NCBI GenBank assembly: GCA_024398815.1
Contig: JAKSIL010000010.1
Span: 1 to 64,000, forward strand
Length of the DNA: 64,000 bases
Direction: 5' to 3'
From: Fibrobacter sp.
GTDB taxonomy: Bacteria > Fibrobacterota > Fibrobacteria > Fibrobacterales > Fibrobacteraceae
The translations under genes and the position numbers were made by a program. The notes beneath the pieces were generated by a model. That model saw only the letters and a list, made by a program, of their open reading frames with translations, was not told the DNA's origin and made no database searches. Positions 41,671 to 49,310 of the stretch are shown in pieces. How positions within the stretch are numbered: position 1 is the stretch's first letter; every line of letters begins with the position of its first letter.

Positions 41671-42888
41671 ATGTACACAGTGCTGGAAAAAGGCGGCGTC
41701 TGCTCCCCCAAGGGATTTACCGCATCTGGAATTTGTGCTGGCATCAAGGCCAGCGGTAACGCCGACATGGCGCTTCTCAAGAGCGAAAAGGCAGCCCGCT
41801 GCTTTGCTGTGTTTACAACCAACAAGGTGAAGGCCGCTCCGGTGCTTTATGACAAGGCCGCCTTGGAACATGCGCACTTTGCAACGGCTGTTGTGGTGAA
41901 CAGCGGCAACGCCAACGCTTGTACTGGCGAACAGGGTTACAAGGACGCCGAACGCATGGCGACCATGACTGAAGAAGCCTTGGGACTCACCCCGAAGAGC
42001 GTGCTCGTCTGCAGCACAGGTGTGATTGGTCACTTGATGCCGATGGACAAAATCGAAGCAGGCATTCCGAAACTCGTCGAAAAGCTTCACGCCGATGCAT
42101 CCGAAGAATTTGGCCGCGCTATTTTGACCACTGACTTGGCGCTCAAGAGCCACGCTGTTGAAATCCAGACCGAGAAAGGTGTGGTAACCATCGGCGGCGC
42201 CTGCAAGGGCTCGGGCATGATTCACCCGAACATGGCTACGATGCTCGCCTTCATTACCACGGACATCGCGCTCCCGATAGACTTCTTTGCTGAGTTCCGC
42301 GCCGACATCGCCGATTCCTTCAACGCTATTACCGTCGATGGCGATACCAGCACGAACGACACTTGCATCTTGCTTGCTAACGGCATGAGCGGGCTCCGCT
42401 ACGAAGACCTGAGCCTTAGCGAACAGGGCGAATTCCGCGCGGCTCTTATGCTTGTGATGCAGAGCCTCGCGAAAGACATCGTCCGCGACGGTGAAGGTGC
42501 CACGAAGCTTATTGAACTTCGCATTGAAAAGGCTGAAAGCCACGAAGAAGCTCTCCGCATGGCCCGCTTCATCGGTACGAGTAACCTCGCCAAGTGCGCC
42601 ATGTTCGGCGAAGATCCGAACTGGGGCCGAATCCTCAGCAGCGCAGGCTCCAGCGGCTGCAACATGGTCGCTGAACATACGGACCTGTACTTCGGTGACG
42701 TGAAGGTTTTGGAAGGTGGCCGTCCGCTTCCGTTGGACGAAGCCCAGACTGCTGCTCTTCGTGCCGTCGTGCGTCAGCGTGAGTACAAAGTAACGCTCGT
42801 GCTTAACATCGGAAACGCATGCGCAAGCGCATTCACCTGCGACTTGAGCTACGGCTACGTGAAAATCAACGCCGAATACACAACGTAA
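41671..42888 (+). CDS. argJ: Glutamate N-acetyltransferase / amino-acid acetyltransferase
   Basis: 405 residues. It moves the acetyl group from N-acetylornithine to glutamate, recycling acetate in arginine synthesis. The autoproteolysis site KGSGMIHPNMATML is present, with the nucleophilic Thr at the start of the beta chain (TML). Other motifs are VNSGNANACTG and the oxyanion-forming STGVIG. AGGAG lies 5 bases before ATG 41671. It is alone, without other arg genes, as often in this phylum. Whether it is mono- or bifunctional cannot be told from sequence. Confidence 0.95.
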   Translation: MYTVLEKGGVCSPKGFTASGICAGIKASGNADMALLKSEKAARCFAVFTTNKVKAAPVLYDKAALEHAHFATAVVVNSGNANACTGEQGYKDAERMATMTEEALGLTPKSVLVCSTGVIGHLMPMDKIEAGIPKLVEKLHADASEEFGRAILTTDLALKSHAVEIQTEKGVVTIGGACKGSGMIHPNMATMLAFITTDIALPIDFFAEFRADIADSFNAITVDGDTSTNDTCILLANGMSGLRYEDLSLSEQGEFRAALMLVMQSLAKDIVRDGEGATKLIELRIEKAESHEEALRMARFIGTSNLAKCAMFGEDPNWGRILSSAGSSGCNMVAEHTDLYFGDVKVLEGGRPLPLDEAQTAALRAVVRQREYKVTLVLNIGNACASAFTCDLSYGYVKINAEYTT

Positions 42889-42949
42889 CAAGGTATGAGG
42901 TCGGTGCTTCGCACCTTTGAGGCCGCTGCGCTTTGAGGTGCGAGCGAAC

Positions 42950-42982
42950 AAAAAACCGCAAGTTCACCACTTGCGGTTTTTG
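42950..42982 (+). terminator. Intrinsic terminator of argJ
   Basis: A perfect 13-base stem (42951-42963 with 42969-42981), AAAAACCGCAAGT/ACTTGCGGTTTTT. It is symmetric enough to act both ways. Confidence 0.9.
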
Positions 42983-43050
42983 TTATGCTAAAGTTTGTTG
43001 TCGGAATTCTACGCTTCTCGTCTGTAGAGAACTGCGCAGACGCTTTTCCG

Positions 43051-43974
43051 TTAGTCCTTTAAGCAGCGGAGGCTTGCGGCGAATTCCGGATTGAACTTCT
43101 CGAACTTGGTGACTTCCTTGTCGTGGAAGAATACGAGAACTTCACCTTCGGCGGTCCAGAATACGGCCTTTTGGCCTGCAGCTTCGAACTTACGCTCTTT
43201 GAGGGGGACGTCGCTCTTTGCCGCATGGAAACCGCCGGCCTTGGCGTTGAATCCGAGTTCGTCCTTGCCGTTGCCGTAGTTGTTGGTTCCCTTGATGGGA
43301 TCCCAGCCGTAGCCGGCCTTGAGAGCCGTGGCTGCGTTGCTTTCGACGCTTGCGTAGGTGAGGAGTGTTTGCCATTCGGCTTTGGAAGGCATGTGGAATC
43401 CTTCGAGGCAAGCCTTCTTGGCGTTTTCAAAGTCGTAGAGTCTGCCCCAGTGGTTGCACTGTGCGCAGAGGGAGCCCGCGGCTGTCGCAAAGTTCATGTT
43501 TTCGGCGGTCCAAAGTTGAGAACCGATGCGAATCCATTCGTAGGCATAGCCGTCGCGCGGGTCCTTGTAGCTGCCGCTCGTGAGCGGTTCGCCCTTGTCG
43601 TTGAAGTATTCGCCGAATTCCACTTGCTTGTTCTGCTTGTACATGGCCTTGGTGGAAATCTTTCCGTTTTTGTGGTAGCGGATGACGGTGCCGGTAATAT
43701 AGCCGTCTTCGTAGGGGGTCTCGGATTGGAGTGTCCCGTCTTCGTAGTATTCCTTGCTGACGCCTTGGCGCCTGTCAGCCACGTATTCTGTTTCGCGCTT
43801 GAGGCTTCCGCTTTCGTAGAATTCCTTGTCGGTCCCTTCTTTTTTGTCGTTCACGTATTTTGTTTCAAAACGGATGTTTCCGTTGGGATATGTTTCGGTG
43901 CGGATGTCATCGCATCCGGCGAGTACGAACAAACTGGCGAGGGCAAAGCAAGGCAAAATAAATTTTTTCTTCAT
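43051..43974 (-). CDS. Lipoprotein with MORN-like repeats and a FISUMP domain
   Basis: 307 residues. A lipoprotein signal ends LAGC with Cys19. Four to five MORN-like repeats follow (residues ~25-130: YPNGNIRFETKY, YESGSLKRETEY, YEDGTLQSETPY, YHKNGKISTKAMY), of the type found in cell-surface and toxin-related proteins. From YKDPRDGYAYEW on comes one FISUMP domain with WTAENMNFA, LEGFHMPSKAEW, a WGRLYDFE segment and the closing SLRCLKD. ATG 43974 has AGGAG upstream. The pairing of two small surface modules suggests substrate or wall binding. Confidence 0.85.
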   Translation of the reverse strand: MKKKFILPCFALASLFVLAGCDDIRTETYPNGNIRFETKYVNDKKEGTDKEFYESGSLKRETEYVADRRQGVSKEYYEDGTLQSETPYEDGYITGTVIRYHKNGKISTKAMYKQNKQVEFGEYFNDKGEPLTSGSYKDPRDGYAYEWIRIGSQLWTAENMNFATAAGSLCAQCNHWGRLYDFENAKKACLEGFHMPSKAEWQTLLTYASVESNAATALKAGYGWDPIKGTNNYGNGKDELGFNAKAGGFHAAKSDVPLKERKFEAAGQKAVFWTAEGEVLVFFHDKEVTKFEKFNPEFAASLRCLKD

Positions 43975-44022
43975 GTGAACTCCTATTAACACCCTATGAA
44001 TGGAAGGGGAATTTCTGTTGCT

Positions 44023-44050
44023 AATATACACAATTTTGTTTTGCCGACAA
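44023..44050 (-). promoter_or_regulatory. Probable sigma-70 promoter of the MORN/FISUMP lipoprotein
   Basis: On the minus strand TTGTCG (44045-44050) and TATATT (44023-44028) are 16 bases apart, about 50 bases before the start codon. Confidence 0.5.
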
Positions 44051-44063
44051 AGTATAATTTTGT

Positions 44064-45197
44064 TTAAATTTCAATTTTTCCGGCGGTTGCCAAAAGACCG
44101 ATGATGTAGAGCATTCCGTCGTAGTAGCGCCAGAAACGGTAAGGCACTGAGAGGGCCGCCAGGTCTTTTACAAAGTGCGTCATCAGCGGATCGTCGCTCT
44201 TGAGCACTTGCGTGGCTGCAGCGTTCATGGCGATGATGCCTGGCGTTGCGTTGCGGCCTTGGCGCGGGTAAGGCGTTCCGTCGGTGGCGTAGTCCGAAAG
44301 GTAGGGTCTGCGGTTTTCGAAGAAGTTCAAAAGACGCGTGCAGATTTCCTTTTCGCATTCGTGTCCGCGGAACAGGGCGTAGTCTACGCTCAGGTTCAGG
44401 GCGACGCGCCAGGCGTCTCCGCTGAAGCAGTTGCTTTCGGGGAACCAGGGCATGGCCTTGGGCGTGCCGTCGTATTCCGAGTAGTCTCCGCAGAGCCCGG
44501 TTTCCGGGTGGGCGGCCTTTTGAATGTATTCCAGGCTGTTGTTCACCACCTCGTTCCAGCGGTTGTCGCCTGTGGCTTCGGCAAAGGCGCGGTAGAAGGC
44601 GAAGGTGTGGTAGCTGGGGTCGGTAAAGTCGTTGCCGAGCACCGGAGAGAACTTGATGAGTTTGCGTTCCGGGTCGATCATGGGGCCCACGAGTTCGTTC
44701 ACGGGCTTGTCCATCATGCAGTTGATGAGCTCAATGGCTTCTTGCTTGTAGTCGTCGCGGCCGAATTTCTTGGCGGCGATGAGGAGGGCTGCTGCGATGT
44801 ATTCTTCTCCATCGGGGGCGGCGCCCGGGTCCATCATGGTGAAGTCGGTGGTGGAAACCTGCCAGGAATAAAATCCCTTGTGCGGGCCGTCGTTGTTGCG
44901 CAGGTACTTCTTGGCGAAATTCCAAAGCTTTTGGAAAAGCTTGTCGTGACCGGTGAGGGCTGCGATGAACATGCCGTAGCTCATGCCTTCGGAACGGATG
45001 TCGTCGTGGCCGATGTCGATGATGTAGGCCATGTCGCTTGCGGCGTCAAAGCAGATTTTTTCGTCGATGGGATCGCCTTCGAAAAGTTTGCTGAAGGCGT
45101 TCTGGATAAGTTGGTCGGCGAAGTTGGGGCCATAGCCCACTTCAACAAATAGATCACGGGGAGTATAGCGCTGCATATAGTAATTCCTGTTTTCCAT
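44064..45197 (-). CDS. GH8 reducing-end xylose-releasing exo-oligoxylanase
   Basis: 377 residues, no signal peptide, so cytoplasmic. The (alpha/alpha)6 GH8 fold is shown by the acid Glu70 in RSEGMSYGM, DPGAAPDGEEY, DPSYHTFAFY and Asp261 in SGDAWRVAL. The family acid and base (Glu70 and Asp263 in the Bacillus enzyme) fall at matching places. These enzymes remove xylose from the reducing end of xylo-oligosaccharides (EC 3.2.1.156), fitting a cell whose xylanase XynC makes such oligosaccharides outside. ATG 45197 has AAAGG at a good distance. The general GH8 family also includes cellulases and chitosanases, but the motif set favours Rex. Confidence 0.85.
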   Translation of the reverse strand: MENRNYYMQRYTPRDLFVEVGYGPNFADQLIQNAFSKLFEGDPIDEKICFDAASDMAYIIDIGHDDIRSEGMSYGMFIAALTGHDKLFQKLWNFAKKYLRNNDGPHKGFYSWQVSTTDFTMMDPGAAPDGEEYIAAALLIAAKKFGRDDYKQEAIELINCMMDKPVNELVGPMIDPERKLIKFSPVLGNDFTDPSYHTFAFYRAFAEATGDNRWNEVVNNSLEYIQKAAHPETGLCGDYSEYDGTPKAMPWFPESNCFSGDAWRVALNLSVDYALFRGHECEKEICTRLLNFFENRRPYLSDYATDGTPYPRQGRNATPGIIAMNAAATQVLKSDDPLMTHFVKDLAALSVPYRFWRYYDGMLYIIGLLATAGKIEI

Positions 45198-45343
45198 TCG
45201 GCAACCTTTAAAAATTCAAAATTGGAGGCTTCAATTGATTTTTAGAGGTTTCCTCTACTAAAATAAAATAAAAAAGCGCAAAAGTGCAAGGATGGTATGG
45301 CTTTGCGAGGCTTTTTATTCGTATCTTTTGGATTGAGGTTATT

Positions 45344-46219
45344 ATGTCCGATGTTTTGATTATAGGTCATGGTCCGGCGGGAGTGTCTGCCGCCCTGTAT
45401 GCATTGCGCAGCAAATTGAGCGTTACCTTGGTGGGCAAGGGCGTTGGAGCCTTGGAAAAGGCCCATTTGATAGAGAATTATTACGGCTTGGAAAAACCGC
45501 TGACGGGTGTTGAACTGCACGAGGCGGGAAAGCGCCAGGCCGAAACCCTCGGGGCGAAGTTTGAATATGACGAACTGACCGACCTGTTCTTTGATGGCAA
45601 GGAATTCGTGGCTACGGGCCTCAAAGGTGAATATCGCGGTGCGGCTTGCATCATGGCGACGGGGGCTGCCCGCAAAAAGCAGCCGCTCCCTGGCATGGCC
45701 GAAATGGAAGGCAAGGGCGTGAGTTACTGCGCCGTGTGCGACGCGTTCTTCTACCGCGAAAAGAATGTGGCCGTGCTGGGTGCCGGCGAATACGCTTTGC
45801 ACGAGTGCAACGAACTGTTGCCCGTGGTGGGCTCCGTGACCCTTTTGACGAATGGTGCCGAATTGAGTGCGACGTTCCCTGAGAATGTGAAAATTGACAA
45901 GCGCCCGCTTTCGGGGTTGCTTGGCGAAGGCGCTTTTGCGGGCGTGAAGTTTGACGACGGAACGGAACAGAATTTTGACGGTTTGTTTGTGGCTTTGGGC
46001 AGTGCTAGCGCCATGGACTTGGCTCGCAAGGCGGGTGCCGCGTTCGATAACGGGAATGCGGTTCTCGACAAGGACTTCATGACGACTGTTCCCGGGCTTT
46101 TCGCCGCCGGCGATTGCACGGGCGGAACTTTGCAGGTGGCCGTCGCCGTGGGCGAGGGCGCCATTGCTGGCCTTGCCGCTATAAAGTACTTGCGCGGTAT
46201 TCGGGAGGCTGCGGGTTAA
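45344..46219 (+). CDS. Thioredoxin-reductase-like FAD/NAD(P) oxidoreductase
   Basis: 291 residues. FAD-binding GHGPAGVSAALYAL at the N-terminus, the redox pair CAVC in the NADPH domain (YCAVCDAFFY), ATGAARKKQP and the closing GLFAAGDCTGG define the thioredoxin reductase fold. The NADPH loop is GAGEYALHE instead of the usual GGGNSA, so the cofactor or partner may differ. It transfers electrons to thioredoxin or a similar protein. The radical SAM gene starts two bases later and probably shares the message. Confidence 0.85.
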   Translation: MSDVLIIGHGPAGVSAALYALRSKLSVTLVGKGVGALEKAHLIENYYGLEKPLTGVELHEAGKRQAETLGAKFEYDELTDLFFDGKEFVATGLKGEYRGAACIMATGAARKKQPLPGMAEMEGKGVSYCAVCDAFFYREKNVAVLGAGEYALHECNELLPVVGSVTLLTNGAELSATFPENVKIDKRPLSGLLGEGAFAGVKFDDGTEQNFDGLFVALGSASAMDLARKAGAAFDNGNAVLDKDFMTTVPGLFAAGDCTGGTLQVAVAVGEGAIAGLAAIKYLRGIREAAG

Positions 46220-46221
46220 TT

Positions 46222-47136
46222 GTGATCCAGCGCCTTACGCTTGTTACCAATCCGGACGTTTGCAATTTGCGGTGCCCGCTGTGTTTTTTGAACCAGCGGG
46301 GGCGTGCCTATGGCAAGGGCGAAATGCCCCTGGACGTGGCCATTGCCTCTATTGAGAAATATGGTGGGGCGGGCGGACTGCGCGAGGTGATTCCTTCGAC
46401 AATGGGGGAGCCGTTACTTTATTCTAAATTTGCGGAACTCCTGGATTATTGTTCTGCGGCGCATATTCCGATGAACCTCACGACGAACGGGACGTTTCCT
46501 GGTGTGTGGGGGAGTGACTGCGGAACGCAAAAACTGGTGCGCGGCTGCAGCGACATTAAAGTGAGTTGCATGGGGTTTTCGGAAGATGTCGTTCACGAGA
46601 TGATGCCCGGGATTTCTTTTGATAAATGGAAAGAAAATGTGTTGCGTTTGCTCGAGGTGGCGGGTCGCGTTAGTGACTGCGCAGACTGCACAAAGAACGT
46701 CGCGGCAGCCATCTCGCTCCAAGTGACGCTCCATAAGAAGATGCTTTCGCAGGCCCGTGAAATTCTTGCGTGGGCGGAATCCGTTGGGATAGATCGTATT
46801 AAATGGAACTTGCCGGTGTTCCTTGCTTCCGGGGAACGCCTGCGCTGCGAATATGATGTGCTTGCCGAAGATGTGGATCGCATGCGGAACTTGCTCAAGT
46901 CCGACAAGGTGCGCTGCGAAGGGAGTCTGTTTTTCGATGTTCCCTCCATCAAGAACCGCGCAGTTAATGACGGCGATTCTTTAAAAGACGGCGCTCGCGG
47001 CTGTAGCTTGTTCGAGGAAGAAATCTGGGTGATGCCCGACGGTTCCGTGCAATACTGCCCGAATCCTGAAAAACGCTTTGGTGACCCCGACGCTCCCGGG
47101 GCCAAGTGCGAAAGTTGCCTGCTTTTTCGCGGGTGA
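46222..47136 (+). CDS. Radical SAM protein
   Basis: 304 residues, starting at GTG 46222 two bases after the preceding stop. The cluster motif CNLRCPLC (CxxxCxxC) binds the [4Fe-4S] used to cleave SAM. Further Cys appear in a SPASM-like C-terminal part (GCSLFEEEI, YCPNPEKR, CESC), suggesting an auxiliary iron-sulfur cluster, as in peptide-modifying and anaerobic sulfatase-maturating enzymes. A middle Cys pair (DCADC) is also present. No precursor peptide gene is seen nearby. Its substrate is unknown, and the oxidoreductase beside it is a candidate electron donor. Confidence 0.85.
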   Translation: MIQRLTLVTNPDVCNLRCPLCFLNQRGRAYGKGEMPLDVAIASIEKYGGAGGLREVIPSTMGEPLLYSKFAELLDYCSAAHIPMNLTTNGTFPGVWGSDCGTQKLVRGCSDIKVSCMGFSEDVVHEMMPGISFDKWKENVLRLLEVAGRVSDCADCTKNVAAAISLQVTLHKKMLSQAREILAWAESVGIDRIKWNLPVFLASGERLRCEYDVLAEDVDRMRNLLKSDKVRCEGSLFFDVPSIKNRAVNDGDSLKDGARGCSLFEEEIWVMPDGSVQYCPNPEKRFGDPDAPGAKCESCLLFRG

Positions 47137-47151
47137 TGCTCCTCTTTATAA

Positions 47152-47181
47152 TTGAAGTATATTGTGTGCGCTCTATATAAT
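47152..47181 (+). promoter_or_regulatory. Sigma-70 promoter upstream of mraZ (distal)
   Basis: TTGAAG (47152-47157), 18 bases, TATAAT (47176-47181). It would give a leader of about 325 bases for mraZ, or a separate short transcript. Confidence 0.6.
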
Positions 47182-47217
47182 ATAGAAGCGATAAATAGCA
47201 AAAACGCGTAAATTCGC

Positions 47218-47244
47218 TAATCTACGCAAAATCTGCGTAGATTA
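47218..47244. promoter_or_regulatory. Perfect 11-bp inverted repeat in the mraZ leader
   Basis: TAATCTACGCA (47218-47228) and TGCGTAGATTA (47234-47244) with a 5-base loop. There is no run of T, so it is more likely an operator or RNA hairpin than a terminator. The rest of 47245-47387 shows nothing definite. Confidence 0.5.
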
Positions 47245-47387
47245 ATCCCCCTGAAAGTGGTTTGAAGTGGCGAGGCCCGGTGGCTTCGTTTTTCTCGTAT
47301 AGTGCTCTATTGTGTAGTAAGTTGAGGCCGGACCGGCACTCGAGGTATGTTTTTGGTAAGAAATACGGACTGGAAAAAATAATGTTG

Positions 47388-47453
47388 TGGGGAAAGGTGG
47401 GGAAGTCAGACCTCATATGGCGGTCTAACTTGCCAAAGTGGGTCAGAGTGGGT
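47388..47453 (+). promoter_or_regulatory. MraZ boxes: two pairs of TGGGN repeats
   Basis: TGGGG-N5-TGGGG at 47388-47402 and TGGGT-N5-TGGGT at 47439-47453. MraZ in E. coli and Mycoplasma binds TGGGN repeats spaced by 5 bases. The second pair lies between the -35 and -10 of the proximal promoter, so MraZ binding should repress the dcw operon. Confidence 0.7.
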
Positions 47454-47459
47454 TATATT
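47430..47459 (+). promoter_or_regulatory. Sigma-70 promoter of mraZ (proximal)
   Basis: TTGCCA (47430-47435), 18 bases, TATATT (47454-47459), overlapping the second pair of MraZ boxes, 55 bases before the mraZ ATG. Confidence 0.55.
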
Positions 47460-47513
47460 TGTTATGTGTGTTAAAATTCCATGTGTTGTGGTAAAATGTT
47501 ACTGGAATAAAAA

Positions 47514-47993
47514 ATGAACGAACTGAAACGCTTCATAGGTCATGCCAAAGCGGCTGTCGACGGAAAGGGAAGGTGCGCCTTCCCTAGGGAATTCCGTTGC
47601 CAATTGACTCCTGAAGACGGGACAGAATTTGTATTGACTTACTGGGCGGAGAATAAACTTCGTTTGTTCGTAAGGCGCGAATACGAAAAGTTCATGGACG
47701 AGTTGGATCAATGGTCCGACCGCAAATTAGCAGAACAATTCCGACTGACCCTTCGTTCTACACTGGTAGAATTGGATGGCCAGAACCGCATTTTACTCCC
47801 TAAGGATAAAATCCAATATGCCAATCTCGCAAACGGCGTGACGTTTGTGGAATACCGTGGCAAGTCTTTGGAATTGTGGAACACAGATAGATACGACGCC
47901 AAGGTGGCTGCAGAAGTTGCAGAAGCCCAGGCCAAGTTCGATGATTTGTGCTTTAATGCTGTATTTGCGGGGGGATCGAATGACCAAAAGTGA
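47514..47993 (+). CDS. mraZ: Transcriptional regulator MraZ
   Basis: 159 residues with two AbrB-like repeats. The first has the DGKGRCAFPREFR pattern (consensus D.KGR...P..fR); the second has LDGQNRILLPKDK. MraZ is the first gene of division clusters and binds TGGGN repeats upstream of itself, several of which are visible here. It overlaps rsmH by 14 bases, which is typical and implies coupled translation. ATG 47514 matches the family start. Confidence 0.95.
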   Translation: MNELKRFIGHAKAAVDGKGRCAFPREFRCQLTPEDGTEFVLTYWAENKLRLFVRREYEKFMDELDQWSDRKLAEQFRLTLRSTLVELDGQNRILLPKDKIQYANLANGVTFVEYRGKSLELWNTDRYDAKVAAEVAEAQAKFDDLCFNAVFAGGSNDQK

Positions 47994-48996
47994 TCCTCAA
48001 GTAAAAGCATTACATATAAATGAAATTTCTGCGGCTGCGATAGCCGGCGTTGAAGGTGGCGTTTTCTACCATGATCCTGTGATGCTCGAGGGTTGCCTTG
48101 ACGGTTTGAACATTAAGCCGAACGGAACCTACTGCGATTGCACTCTCGGCGGCGCTGGACATTCTTACGCCATTGCGAACAAACTTGATTCTACGGGAAC
48201 GCTTCACGCTTTTGACCGCGATGAAGATGCCGTTGCGTTTGCCACGAAGCGTATGGCGAATGTGGCTCCGGAATTCGTTGTGCATCCGGTTCGCTTTGGC
48301 GAATTGAAGAACGAAATCGCCGCGAATACTTTGGACGGAATCCTTTATGACCTCGGCATCAGCAGTCATCAGGTGGATGACTCTAGCCGTGGCTTTACAT
48401 TTGTTGGCAACAATCCGCTTGATTTGCGCATGGACCGCCGCGAAGATGTTTCTGCCCAGGAATGGCTCCGCAGCGTGAGCGCCGACGACTTGGCCGATGC
48501 ACTCCGCAAGAATGCCGACATGGATCGTGCCTTTAAACTGTCGAGTCGCATTGTGGAACTGGCTGCTTCTACGGCAGCCGCAGGCCGCGATATTCTTCCG
48601 GACGATTTGAAGTCCATCGTCGAAAGCGTGTTCCCCGACAAGAAGCGCGAAGCGAACGGCCTTTTGGCCCGCGTATTCCAGGCGATTCGCATGGAAGTGA
48701 ACGGCGAACTCAAGGAAATTGAAGATAGCCTCCGCGCTGCGGTGGATTGCCTCAAGGTGGGCGGTCGCTTGGTGGTGATGAGTTACCATTCCGTAGAAGA
48801 CCGTTGCGTCAAGGATACTTGCGCTGAATTCGAAAAGGCATGCATCTGCCCCGAGAATTTGCCGGTTTGCATGTGCGGCGGCGATCATCAGCGTTTGAAA
48901 AAAGTCAACCGCAAGCCGATTTTGCCCACGGCTGCCGAAATTGCAAAGAATAGCCGGGCACGTTCTGCAAAACTCAGGGTGTACGAAAGAGTATGA
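47980..48996 (+). CDS. rsmH: 16S rRNA (cytosine-1402-N4)-methyltransferase
   Basis: 338 residues. The SAM-binding motif DCTLGGAGHS, GILYDLGISSHQVDDSSRGF and the C-terminal SYHSVEDRCVK are diagnostic of RsmH (MraW), which methylates C1402 in the ribosomal P-site. It lies second in the dcw cluster as usual. ATG 47980 is preceded by a GGGGGG stretch and lies within the end of mraZ. A Cys-rich stretch near the C-terminus (ACICPENLPVCMCGGD) is seen in many RsmH proteins. Confidence 0.97.
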   Translation: MTKSDPQVKALHINEISAAAIAGVEGGVFYHDPVMLEGCLDGLNIKPNGTYCDCTLGGAGHSYAIANKLDSTGTLHAFDRDEDAVAFATKRMANVAPEFVVHPVRFGELKNEIAANTLDGILYDLGISSHQVDDSSRGFTFVGNNPLDLRMDRREDVSAQEWLRSVSADDLADALRKNADMDRAFKLSSRIVELAASTAAAGRDILPDDLKSIVESVFPDKKREANGLLARVFQAIRMEVNGELKEIEDSLRAAVDCLKVGGRLVVMSYHSVEDRCVKDTCAEFEKACICPENLPVCMCGGDHQRLKKVNRKPILPTAAEIAKNSRARSAKLRVYERV

Positions 48997-49310
48997 GCAA
49001 GACGGATAAAATAAAGGCTATCGGCAATTCCAATTGGTCTATCTTCAAGATAGTCCTGGGCGTGGTTGTGCTGCTTTTTGTTTATTGCATGCTGCCTCTT
49101 TACCTGCAGAACCGCTTGAACAGTTTGTTCGAAACGAAGCATAAGCTCTCTGAACAGGTGACCTTCTTGCAGCGCGATGCTCTTATGCTTGAACTCAAGA
49201 TTAACCAGCTTTCTTCTCTGGAAAATCTGTCGAAGTTCGCTGAGGAATCCGAGTTGGACTTGAACTCCGTCCCTGTGAAGGTGATGCCTCAAGGGGGTCT
49301 GGATGAATAA
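48993..49310 (+). CDS. ftsL: Cell division protein FtsL-like
   Basis: 105 residues. A short cytoplasmic tail, one membrane helix (about 20-40) and a leucine-rich coiled coil (about 42-85) are all that defines FtsL, whose sequence is poorly conserved. Position between rsmH and ftsI settles the name. In the divisome FtsL joins FtsB and FtsQ and activates FtsW/FtsI. It overlaps rsmH by 4 bases (ATGA) and ftsI by 8. Confidence 0.8.
   Translation: MSKTDKIKAIGNSNWSIFKIVLGVVVLLFVYCMLPLYLQNRLNSLFETKHKLSEQVTFLQRDALMLELKINQLSSLENLSKFAEESELDLNSVPVKVMPQGGLDE

Noticed and set aside
41551..42951. A long minus-strand frame opposite argJ
   Set aside because: No motif or ribosome site; argJ explains the interval fully.
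47262..47474. Possible 70-codon gene upstream of mraZ
   Set aside because: It would start at TTG without a ribosome site and overlaps the MraZ boxes and promoter.
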